From Marchantia polymorpha subsp. ruderalis (taxonomy: Eukaryota > Streptophyta > Marchantiopsida > Marchantiales > Marchantiaceae): 64,000 nucleotides of DNA. The notes under the pieces are model-generated. The model saw only the letters and a program-made list of their open reading frames with translations. It made no database searches and had not been told where the DNA came from. Of the stretch, positions 1 through 11,700 are shown piece after piece (position 1 is the stretch's first letter; every line of letters begins with the position of its first letter). Location of the stretch: positions 13,722,001 to 13,786,000 of the forward strand of contig AP031357.1 in assembly GCA_037833965.1 (NCBI GenBank), given 5' to 3'. The translations under genes and the position numbers were made by a program.

Positions 1-208
1 CTATTAAAAGAGTGACCCCTTTTCGTTCTCAATTAATCCTCAGCCTCCCTCTTCATCCCATCTTACTCCTCGTTAGTCACAACAAGGATTCATAAGTTTA
101 CGTCAAACAAAAATGAAAAATACAAAGAAGAGCATAAAAGAGAACGAGTAGGTCCATGTTGAACAAACATAATAACCAATCGTCTCAGTCCAGTAGGAAT
201 TCAATTAC

Positions 209-1920
209 CCGGGCATTGTCTTGTCTCATGAGACGTGAACGTTCATCAAATGCTTCTTGTCGAGCACGACTAGCATCTGCCCAATCCTTCTGGACCTCAT
301 TCACAGCGCGATCTGCTTTCTCGAACTCGTCTTCCGCAGCTCTGATCGCCTCGTACGCTGCATTTTGCTCTGCTCTCAGAGTTTCCAACTCAGCAATCAA
401 GGGCTGCAACGAAGGCTTTTGAAGTTAGAGATGGAGCATCTGCACTTGTATGATCATGACGACTACATTTCCACATACTCAATAATTGAGATGACCTTGT
501 CCAAAAAATACAATAGAACTCAGTTGATTTACTCACACTCAAACGTTGTTGAACTTCGTCTCGCTCGCCCAAAGATTCCGCGAACTCTGCATGGAGTGCA
601 GCGTTTGCACATACCTCTTCCCGACAAGCCTTCAAGTTTTTAATATCTCGAAGCAGCTGCTTCTCTTCCTTCAAAGGTATACTTTCATGCTGAATCCTAT
701 ATTCAAGGTACTTGATCTGACAAAATATCGAGACAATGACATCCGTTGTCAACCCACAATCTCAACTGTTGCACGAAGATTTTCTAGATCAATCACATCG
801 AAAGTGTTTGAAGTCTTGTTCGGATTCAGGTCCTACCCTTTGGTCCAGCTCCTCCTCATTAGCAGGTAAATCTCGACCTTTGTCTCTTGCAAGTCGGCCT
901 GCTTCTCTGAATCTTTTATTAGCAAGTTGCAGAGGTTCAATGTCGTCTCTCTTGCTCCGAACTGCTTCAGTACAAGCTCTCGCCTTCTCCCTAGCAGCTC
1001 TTAGCTTGTCGAGTGCTTCACCGCGAGCAGCCTGTAGGTATAATCAGATGCAAGACAGCTGTCAAAACCGAGAAGCTCAACAAACAGAGAAAAATCCGCT
1101 TCTACCATGAAGATGAGACGCAGCGAACAGATCGGCAACGAGGACATGATTCCATGCATTGCATGCACACTTTCTCTCAGGGATCTACTTTTCTGCCTCG
1201 TTGAAAGATCCCGACATGGATATACCGCAAAGGCACTACAACAGATCCACTCACCCTTTTCATTTGGAATGCTGCATTGATAAAGTCACGCTTCTCAGTC
1301 TTATCTTTCAAGCGCATCTCTGCCATCCTGATCTCCGCCTTCCCCTTGTTGTCAATCGGTCGGGGAATTTTGACCATCCAAAAAGAGTAGAGTTCAGGAG
1401 TAGGCGCCGCCTTGAAATCTGCTGCTTTTTCTTGGGCAGGACCTGGACCTAAAACACTTTCATCCCCTGCAACCTCCCAGCCGGTGTTTCCTTCCGCAGC
1501 TATCCAGTCAGAGCTCAAATTGGAAGGTTTACGACCTCCATCGGATACGATGCTGGGTGCATCACCATTAGACGTTCCGCTCGCAGCTTTGGCATTTCCT
1601 ACGACGTCATCACTAAGCACGGAGACTCCCGTGGCTTCGTCATTCTGGTCCCTCGGCATTTGAATAACCTCCTCGTCGGCACTGCTACTCGAAACCATTT
1701 CTTCTGTTTTGCCTTCTTGATAAGGCTGATTCTCTAGATCTAAAATCCCGTTCAATTTACCACTAGTTTCCTGCCCGCTAATCTTGCCATTTGTGGCCAG
1801 CGAAGGCAAATCGCTGACTCCATTAACCCCCGACTTCGCCGAGTTCCCATTTCTATGCACATGAGCGGCACTCTCGAGTTCTGGTGGCATGACTGCCCCG
1901 CCCATCCACCCCGATCTCAC
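209..1920 (-). CDS. Proton pump interactor-like protein (PPI family), 5' part, runs off the left edge
   Basis: Proton pump interactors are plant coiled-coil proteins; Arabidopsis PPI1 binds the C-terminal regulatory region of the plasma-membrane H+-ATPase and stimulates it. Exons read from the minus strand are 1920-1255, 1031-837, 716-537 and 415-209, all phase 0 (222, 65, 60 and 69 codons). The first exon is acidic and low complexity, then carries YSFWMVKIPRP and a charged helix (KAEIRMAEMRLKDKTEKRD). Exon 3 has the family hallmark IQHESIPLKEEKQLLRDI. Exon 4 is a long Glu/Arg/Ala coiled coil ending in RLMRQDNAR before a GTAATT donor. The C-terminal half, with the usual Lys-rich region and membrane anchor, would lie beyond base 1. 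The start codon at 1920 is the first Met of the open exon. The family is clear from the PLKEEKQ motif; the member is not. Confidence 0.86.
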
Positions 1921-3730
1921 ACTATCTAGAGGTGTGATCCGTTTTTGACCACGATCTCCGCCGCAGCAAAACCCAGCCTCTGCTCTGCAAGCATCCGCGG
2001 CCGATCAAAAACTCTCGTCCAATTGCAAGGCGATATAAACGTCCCAGATGCACGGCCCAGAAAAAGATCCGCTACTCCAGCGATCACAACCCTTTGCCGA
2101 ACAAAGGAAGCACAGCAAAACCACCACAACAAAGCGAACAAAATGCGCAGGCAGTGGACGGTCACCCACCCTGAGCTTCACTCGCTCCGCCTGCTCTCCG
2201 ATGAAAGAGCTGCACAGACCACCGCTCCAAAAGAAAGGGAGAAGAAGGGGAGGACGAGGACGAGGTGCAGGGAGAAGAATAAGAAGCAGCAGACCCAACA
2301 GCAGCAGCAGCAGCAGAAGAAGAAGAGGAAGAGGAAGAAGAAGAAACAGAAGAACCACAACACGGAACGAAAACTAAAACCTCCAAATGCACTCAAACTG
2401 AAAGATGCACACTCGGTGACGGGGGGAAGAATCGGCGCTACTCGCGAGCACAGGTGCAGCAGCAGAGTAACTCAGATGTCAGTACAAAGGAGGCTACGTC
2501 GATGGTGAATGAAGGCCAAATACTACCACCACAACCACCAGAAGCAGCAGCAGCAGAATATGAGCAAGCAAACCCAAGGAGGCCCGGCGGTGCAGAGCAC
2601 AGCACTGCACTCAGTGAGTGAGTGAACGAGGGCAGGGCAGGGCGCAGGGCAGGGGACAGAAGGAAGGAATGAAGGACGGACGGACGGAGCACCAAAACCG
2701 ACCCTCGATAGAGAGAGAGAGAGAGTCCGAACGAAATCAATGAGGGGTCGATTTTCGGACCGACCAGCAGCCGCAGAAGAGAAGGAGCAGCAGTCCGAGG
2801 CAGACGAAGGCAAGACGCGCTCAGCGAACAGCAGAGCAGTCCAGTGAAGTTTAGCCCCCGCGGCACAGAGCAAACGGAGCCAGGCCAGCAGGAGGAAAGG
2901 GCCGGGCTTGGCTGGACGGGTGGGGGGCAGTCACTCACGGGGCTAGGCGGGGGCAGCAGGCACGAAGGGGCGACCGGCTGTCTCACTGTGACCGCGGCGT
3001 GGCAAGCGAACTGCGGTCGCAGTTGGGCACGGGCCTGAATAAGCTCTGCTGCAATGAACGGATTCCCAATAATCGGGGGTCGTCAGATTCGGGATCGAAG
3101 GTCGGATCTCGCGCAAGCCGGCGCTCATCAGCGGTTTCCTGGCAATAACTATTCTGACAGAGGCCCGGAATGATTTGACGACGTCTCCGAGCCCCCGATC
3201 GACTGCGTAGAAAAGGAAAAAGGGCTTTAATCACTCGCTCGCTCGTTCGCCTCGGCACGGAAACCTCGGAATCTCTCGAATCATTGATCTGCGCGTTCCT
3301 AGACGGGACGAGCAAAGTCGTCTCTATATTCTGTGACGGACCTCCGGCCAATCGCGGCGCACCAAGTGCGCGGATCTTTCCCTGGATCCGGAGATTCTTC
3401 CGTGACCGGCTCTCGTTCTTCCATTCGATGCGGATCAACGGTGGCGGTCCCCCGATCGGCCTGCGACCTTTTGATTCCCTCGTCCAACCTAATCATACTC
3501 CGGTACGTCCTCCATATCAAGCAAAGGTCCCCCAAAAACCTGGGGCCGATTTACCGTACTGCCAGATTTGGCAATGGGGTGGATTTCGACGACTGTGACT
3601 GTGACGGGACTGCGGCGGGCAGAGCACGGCAGGGCAGTACGAGAGAGAGAGAGAGAGGGACGGAAGGACGGACGGGCCAGATTTCTCGGAGCGACAGAAT
3701 TCTCGCGCTTCGTTCGGTTGCTGTTTAATG
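1921..3730 (-). promoter_or_regulatory. GC-rich leader and promoter region of the PPI-like gene
   Basis: This stretch upstream of the PPI-like start is compositionally unusual. It has a CAG/GAA-rich tract at about 2285-2350, GA runs at 2708-2723 and 3641-3657, and repeated CGGA units near 2680 and 3665. Open frames are frequent on both strands but encode only simple Ser/Leu, Arg or Pro runs, as expected from skewed composition, so I treat them as non-coding. One minus-strand frame (2165-1926) stops six bases before the PPI start and could be an upstream ORF. Long purine-rich leaders like this are common in bryophyte genes; assigning it as leader is inference. Confidence 0.5.
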
Positions 3731-5704
3731 TTGCCCCTTAAAGGTCGTCTCCGCCTATTTATAACGCAGCCCTCCTTCCCCGTTCCTTGCCATCTTATAA
3801 TCGTGGCAAGTTTCAAGAACCCGGTCACCTACCCACAACTGGAGGTCTTTCCTTCCTTCGAGTTTCATCCACTTGGCCCTTCCTTTTCCTTCTCCTTCTT
3901 ACCAGCCACCGCAACCCTCGCACCGAATAATAGAAAATTGTATTCCCTTCTGCAAGATATTGATCCAATTTTCACCAGTTTTCTTATAAAGAGAATATTT
4001 CCGGAAAATTTTTCCTTCGGACTCTTCGATTCAGACAATGGAAAGGATTCATTTTCATGAAAAAGTCATTTTTTGTTGCGGTTTTGAAGGACGAAGGAAT
4101 ATTTTGATATTTCAATATATGACAGAAGGGTGAGGATTATTGGAGTCGAAACTCGAGCCTGTCATCGCTTTTGTATTGACATGGCTTCCAGAAATGTTTC
4201 CTCGCCACGTCGAAGTGTTGACCGATGTGATCGATTACCAGACGGGCGACCGAAAAGAGAACGAGAGGATGTCCGGAGTTTCTCAAATATTGACCTTCTC
4301 CGATCGCACAACTGTCGTGGTTGACTCATCTCGCTTCCGAGCTTTTTCATGCTTTTCTTTGTTGGGTTTTGCAGCCGTCCAGATTTGGCTCGTCTCCCAC
4401 AACATCGACCTCGCATGCACGCCCGTCACTCGGTGCCAAAACCCGGGGTCGATATACACACTGTGGGAGAGTTTATCCGCTTTCTCCACTGTAGGCTTCC
4501 TTTTCTCTCACCATAACATTGTAGGATGAGGATACTCACTGCTAGTATTTCGACAGAATCTTTGTCTCAAAATTCAGTCTGGATGAAAGAAAACCCTATA
4601 CACAAGGTTTTAATCGGTTCAATACTTCGACCCTTCCGACATACACATACAGAAAATAATAAATTAATTGCCCAAATGCTATAACACGAATATGACATGG
4701 AAGCTTTCTAGGGTTTTACCCCTTTCCTTGTGTGGGTCTTTTCGCTCGTATTTAACTAGAAATGAGGGGCGGGGCGGGGCATCCGTCTACCAGGTGGAGG
4801 ATTCTGGACAAGGTCGCTAGCCGTGTCCCTTACGTAGTAGTTCGGAAGGTTGGGTCCTTGTCACATGCCCAGCTAGCAAGGACAGAGCTCCTCCATGCCC
4901 ACCGGTGCCGGCCCATATCACGTCACGACAGTCACCGGCCCGGGCAGGTCACCAAGATTTGCCACCGCAAGCGCAAAACAAGTGGAGACTTTTCTGCAGC
5001 GCTGAGTCCGAGGGGAGGGGGGAAATATCCGGGATTAGTCTTTTCTTGTACGTTCACATACTCCCGTCCCCGGCGGTGTGAAACCAGCTTTTCAAGAAAG
5101 AACAAATGGGCTGAGAAAAGGTCAAGCGGCTGGAGCCTCCTCGTGGAGCGAAGCCTGGATTCGGGAACACGTCGGTCCGACATGTTCGGCCGAAACTAGG
5201 ACGCGGGGTACAGCAACGAAAAAGACAAGTCGGTGCGCTCTCGAATCGTCGAATCGATCGATCGACGATCCGTCCGTCCGTGGACGGATAGTACGTCCAC
5301 AGGGCTCCGTCCGGCGCAAAGGAAGATTAGATTCGGATTGGCCACGTAAGTGTAGGCCACGTAACACGGACGTGATGGCCCCTCCTAACCTTCATGACCG
5401 ACCGCCCTGTAGCCCGTAAGCACAGGACTTCGTTCGACAAGGAGAGGCCGACCGTAGTGGCATTTAATGGCCCGTACTGCGTGGTAGGGAAGCTGGCCCG
5501 ACTGCGTCCGCAGTTGGCAGGGCTTCGCCGCGGTTGTGGTCTTCACGGTGGCCTCGCCTCGCAAGAATTCTTTCCTCGTGGACGCGCAGATCTCCTCGTC
5601 TTTCCTCGTCACGATCCAATTCGAATTCGCGTGAGCGCGTTCGGAGCTCGCATCGCTTTTGCGGGCGGAATTTCGCTGCGTCGGCTTCGCTTCTTCTCGC
5701 TTTC
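3731..5704. other. Intergenic 5' flank of the JMJ31-like gene
   Basis: No recognisable protein lies here. A TATA-like stretch (CTATTTATAACGC, about 3755-3767) is followed by pyrimidine-rich DNA and could be a plus-strand promoter. A telo-box-like TAGGGTTTT occurs at about 4711. The 4.7-5.7 kb part is GC-rich with many TCGA and CGGAC repeats and probably contains the JMJ31 leader. Open frames here resemble no family I know. Confidence 0.4.
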
Positions 5705-8700
5705 ATGGGCGATGGCGGTGGCGTCTCTCGCCTTCGCGGAACCGAGGTCGATGTACAATTCGGCGCTCTGGAGGCCGGCAATTTCCCAGCTGTACGTCGT
5801 TTGGCGTTGTTTCGGTTTGTCTTTCTTCCAGTCACGGGGTCTTGCAGGTTTGAAGAATTCGGTCTTCTTTACCGGAAATTGTTTGCCGGCGTTGAGTAAT
5901 TAGTAATTCTTCATCCCTTAGCTCGTTCCGTGGATTTCACATAGTTCGCATTGCCTTATGACATTCTTGAGAATTAGAGCAAGTATGTCTCGTTTGTTCA
6001 TATACTCCAGTTACACGGCTACCCGGCTGTGGTGAAGACCCCCGATCGTCTGCAGTGAGGCCATTCCGAGGCTGTAGTTCTCTGACTGACGAGCTTCTGC
6101 TCTCTTCTGTGGGTTAGTTCCAAATACGTTGGCCACGAGACTCTGGTCTTCTGATGTTCTACGTCTGTCTGTAGACAGTTGTTTGGAATTCAAAAGTAAA
6201 AAACTAAAGATTAATTATTTGAAAATTATATAGCTCAAATTGGCGAATGTCAGTGCATGGCAATTTTTTGGGATTTCTGACGTCCAAGATTGCCCATTGC
6301 CCATTGCCCAGTCTAATAATGAAAGCACTTGCCCATGGCACTTGAGCCTTGTTCCAGCCTGTCTTCAGTCTGTCTTCCCGATCAGTCTTCCCATTCCGAA
6401 TTGCAGACTTCGTTTCTGCCGAATCATTTAGAGGACTGTGCGTATGGCCGGATGTGATTGTTATCTTCTAGCCAAAGAAGTCATGGCTAAAGTTGGAGTT
6501 CATTATTTTACGACATCAGACGAAATTATTCGTGTTTGTTCTATGTGTCCTTGTTTTCCAGGTCATGGTTGGGGCACTGGAAACCTGGCCAGCAATTTCA
6601 CGATGGAACCCAGAAAATGGTGGATTGAAACATTTAAAGGTTGGATTAACTTCACTCTCAGACTGCATATGCCATCTCTACTTAATTTTTTCTTCAATCG
6701 CATTTGTGTGCGGGTATTTCGAGATGTAGTCACTGGTGCCCATCCAAGGATCACGAAATGACGCGGCTTGTTGGTATTTTGCCCCTCTCTTTCTCAGTTT
6801 TTGTCCAGTGTCATGTTTTATCGAATTAGTTCCATCTCAATTCAAATAATTTAGGACTGCTCGTGAAGAAGGCACAACTCTGCACGAAGTTTCCAAACTA
6901 GCTTGAAAGCTTTTAACTTTCTCTTTATCTCCGGAAATCTCAAAGAATATAAAAATGCCGAGGCTGCTTCCTTGCGATTGCCGTTTTACGTTGTAAGCTA
7001 TTGAAGGCTTTAGAACTACCCCTGGTGGAAGAATCAGCACCCACGTTGCTGAAGGTTACAAAACTTGTGCTCAGCGTACTCAAGTCCATGCCATGGACTG
7101 TTTATCATCTATCTTTTTAGACTGTTGAATCATGTGTAGGATCCCTGTTACACGTTTAAGTTTTAGATTCTTCGTACGCAACATAGTATTTAAAAGCCTT
7201 CACGGTTGACGTGAAAACGGTCTGAACACTTACTACTCTACCTCCGTTTCTAAAACTGTCTAGTTTATAAATTCTTCAGCAGAATTATTGTTATCGTGGC
7301 CTTCTTTCTACTTTTTCCTAAGTTTGTTTTGTGCCGCAGCACTTGGCAGGTGACACGCATATACAAGCCATTACCTCTAAATCAGGGTCGGTATTTTATG
7401 GCCACATCAAAGGCCATGATCGAGTTAAGTCTATTCCTACTATACTCAATGTATCATGAAACATATCTGTATCTGTGTGTCTTTTACCTACTTATTTCTT
7501 TCTCCATTATCAATCCAAGTACAGGTATGCACAGTCGTCTCTTGTTTTAAGGTGAATGTAATACTGAACTATGTGAGGTCTCTGGTTTGGGGTTGGTTCG
7601 TTATGGGGTTTCAGGTATCTCTTCAATTTGGCAGCTTCATTGACCTTATCTTATCCGAGTCCAAGATGGAAAAGGCTGTTGCGTCTGAAATGTTACCTCA
7701 AAGTGCCGCCAAACGTTCTTCTAATGAGGATGTTCATTCTTTGGAATTTACAAAAAAAGAGTGTGCGACTACTACAGATGGACTCGCCGATAGCAGAAAA
7801 GCACATGAGATGGAACTGTATCTAGCCCAGGTACATTCTAGAATCTAGGTCAATGTTAAAAAGTGAGTTTCTTCTCTCACCGATATCTATTTGAAGGAAT
7901 TTGGAGCGTGAGCGAAGTTCTGGAGACTACACTAACCACATTCCACCATACTAATTATTGGTCGGGTGAAACGTTTGCTATGTAGGTTCCAATTTACAGT
8001 AAAGAACAAGAAGGGGAGACGATGTTGTCGCCTTTGATGCAAGACATAGAACTGGTATGTCATGCTTTTGATAGTGACTCTTATCCAGCCATTTGACTTC
8101 TTTGAGTTTGCATGTCTTTTTATCAGAGTATTTTCCAAAACACTATACTCACTCACGTGTAGTAGATTCTCTTTCTCCAAGAGAAATCAAGCAAAGTGGT
8201 GAACGGAATGCAAATGCTTGGTTAGAACACGTTCATGTACGTACATCTAGCATCTGATTGTCTAATGTGCTTTATCGTAAAGTTTACACATCGGCAGTAT
8301 GGTCACTACACATCTTCAATAATTAGATAGGATTCTGCAAGCTGCGTTAATTTAGAACAACGTCAAATGTGCTGGTAACACATGTCAGCTGCAAATCACT
8401 TCCTGCTTACCCTCATAGATTCAAAAGGTGGTATACCTTTTGCAGACGTAAGTTCAAGACTAATTTAAAATACTTCAACTGGCAGCCTTCCGTGCTGGAG
8501 GGTAAAGATGTCTGGAACATCAACTTATGGATGAGCATGAAGAGTTCTAGATCAAGCACGCACTATGATCCATATCACAACATTCTCTGTGTTGTGGCGG
8601 GAGAGAAGAAAGGTTTATATATGCCTTCAAAATACAACTCTGTGTTTCTTTGTATAGATTTGGTCAAATCTTCATGACTCTTTCTGTTTTATCTGTACAT

Positions 8701-11700
8701 TTATCAACTGGTGTCCGAGAACAGAAGTACTCTCATCACAGGTTGTTTTCGTGGATCTAGTTTACATTTTCAATCAACGTGGATCGTTGGTTTTGACATG
8801 AGAGGAACTTGCTTTGCAGTGAGTTTATGGCCTCCTTCTGCAGCGCCGTATCTTTATCCTCTACCAATTCATGGAGAGGCATCCAATCATAGGCAAGTCG
8901 TTTTGCATTTAAGCTTTTTGAGCTAAATTTTCAGCCAGTTTTGGCGTGCTTTTGTGGCCCTTGCAATTAGGATGCCTCAGCATAGGCACGCTCATACAGT
9001 CACTGAGAATTTCAAATCATCATATTGTAAATACCTTGAGAGTTTCTAGTTCGCTCTCTTGGCCGACTCTCCGTACTTTGGAACAAGAAGCTGTGTTGTA
9101 GAGTAATTATGAACACAAACTGTGTTCCATATACTCAAACATCCTCCCTCCTTCACTGCACAGAGCTAAACATTCAGCGCTTTCAATTGCAGCGGCGTTG
9201 ATATGGTGGTACCAAATTACAATATGCATCCTCTCTTCAAGAAAGCCGTACAGGGTGCTAAGGTGGTCACACTGCGGGCAGGGGATGCCTTATTTATTCC
9301 TGAAGGATGGTACGAACTTGCTATTATCTGTTCGAGGGTTTTACATCAGCTGGAACTTGATTCTTTCTGTTCTTCTATGATTCTTAAAGCACGTCATTTG
9401 AGTGGAACTAGGAGAGTGAGCTTGAAGAAATACATAGACACACACCAACCTGCCACACTTCACATTTTTATTGTATATCTTCTCTACAACTGTTTTCCAA
9501 ATTATTTAAAAGCTTTTCGTATCACTGAAGATGTGTGTGCATTCTTGAGGAAGACTTGAAAGAGAACTCGAAGAAGACAAGCTTTTCAGTGTTTTGAAAC
9601 TTTCTACTATTTTGGCGTTGATTCAAGCGAAGTACAAGTATTTCTATTTTATTTTATCATGCCAGTAGTCCCCTGCAAATATTGAAAGTTGCGTTTGTTA
9701 CTTCTCATCCTCCTGTTTGAACTCTTGACTGTAAGCCGGAATAAGATGGAAAATTGCCAATGAGTCCACTAAGGCTGGTTGTCATGTGATTGAGAAGTCT
9801 TTACTCAAATGATGTACAGGTATCACCAAGTGAACAATACAGGAGTCACAATTGCTGTAAATTTCTGGTGGCCTTCCAAGATTTCACTATTGCTGGGGTC
9901 TCCAATGGATGGGTACATTTTACGACGTGTGATATCCAGGTAATGAACATATGCTCCGTGTATATCGGGTTTCCAGTCGCTTCTTTGTTATTTCAGTCGC
10001 TTCACACATAGTTTTTGCCGAGAAGAGATAGAAACAACATATGATGCGATGATGTACCTACGTTGTGGCGAATGAAGCTCAGGTTGAGGATCTGAATGGT
10101 TGTCTCTCGACCTCCTTCATGGTGATATCTCTGTTTAGAATTGAGCAAGCATTTTTGGTTTGTCTTAGCGCTTAACTACGGGAGTACTCTCCTGAGTGAG
10201 TGCTACTGGTCTCGGGATAATACCTCCTCATATTCGGAGAAGGTCTAGAGCATTTTCCCCTTGTAAAGTGAGCACTCTCAAAAAATATCTTTCGCATGGG
10301 ACGTCTGCATAGATGTCAATGTCGGATGATGTAGCAGCTGTCTGTTGAGAAATGTGAGTATGGATGATTATTGTTTTAGGGATGGAATATTGCAGTGATG
10401 TAAAGATTTCTTGCCATTCTAGCAATCTTCCCATCACAATGAACTGAAAGTCGTTGGGAAGTTGAGTGGAGTTAATTCTAGGAGGTTCGAAGAGCTTGTG
10501 GATATCCAGATTTTGTTATTTAACTCTGAGATCACATATAAAGTAAACATTTATCCCAGAGAATGAAGAGTGGTCGTATGAGCACCTGATTGCACGTTTC
10601 AATTGATATGATATTAAGACGACCGAAGCTTCTGTAGATCCCAGGGAGACCTGAAGACATGCATAGGTTCAGCATTTAATATTGCGAGCTGGTGCGCTTG
10701 AAGATTGTTGGAGACGGATGTGTCCAAGCTACTGATCTCGAAAACTATCTAGCAGGTGCGCAATCTTGTACATCGCACTACCGCGTCTGCCACCATTTCT
10801 CTCTCCATAGGAACACCCGTCTTTGTGAGTTCAGCGAGATCGTTTTTGTAACCATGTCACTAGCGTCCTACTACTCCAGTGTGACAAGGGTTAAAACTTG
10901 TCCCTGATCTCCTTAAGTATTCACCATCCCTACGACTTGACGAGTCTTTTAGACAACGAAGGGCAATCATGTGTTCATATCTCCACTCTTCTAGGAAGGG
11001 ATCTAAGTGTTTCAATTTCTTTACCGTCTTTTAAGCCAGAATATCGATCTGGCTCATGCCGATTGGATTTTGCCAACTAGGATTGCTAAGGTACATAATT
11101 TCTCCCGAACGTAACTGTTAGTAAATAGGTGGATCGATTGATCTTCACATACTGGACAGCATCAGATTTTAATTGGGAATTTGTGCGTCAAATTTCACTG
11201 CCACAAAGTATCCTTCTCCTCTTGAGATTATACATCAGACTGATGACTCCTAATCATTCCCTTTGAGAATTAAGTAGAACCATGTACCGGCTGCATTACA
11301 TTCGGTGGGGCAGGTATCAAATCGTTATTGGACATGTGTGTTAGTAGTCCAGGACAAGATGATTCATTACATAGTGCATCTGTGTAATGAATCATTACAC
11401 AAATGTCTTGTGTAACGTTAAACGTCCAACTTCTTGCTTGCTCGAACTTATGTCTCATGTTGACTGGACTGATTGAAGTGTTGGTGAACCACAATGAATG
11501 GAAGTTGTTCTTTTGTGGTTTCGGAGATTTAGGAAAGCATTTTATAATTCATTCTTGGGATGGAATTATTTGTGTTTGTAAAGCTGCATTTTGTGCGCAG
11601 CTAGATTCTAACAAAGAGTGTGTTGTCTTTGCCGGGGACCTTATTGGCGATTCAATTTCACAATGATCAGCCTTTTGGATCGGGAGAAGGTAAAGATTTC

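Noticed and set aside
2005-2986. Several open frames of 100-187 codons on both strands
   Set aside because: They reflect CAG, GAA and GA simple repeats; the products are poly-Gln/Lys, poly-Leu or poly-Ser with no domain.
4700-4725. TAGGGTTT as a telomere remnant
   Set aside because: A single unit is a common plant promoter element (telo box), not a telomeric repeat.
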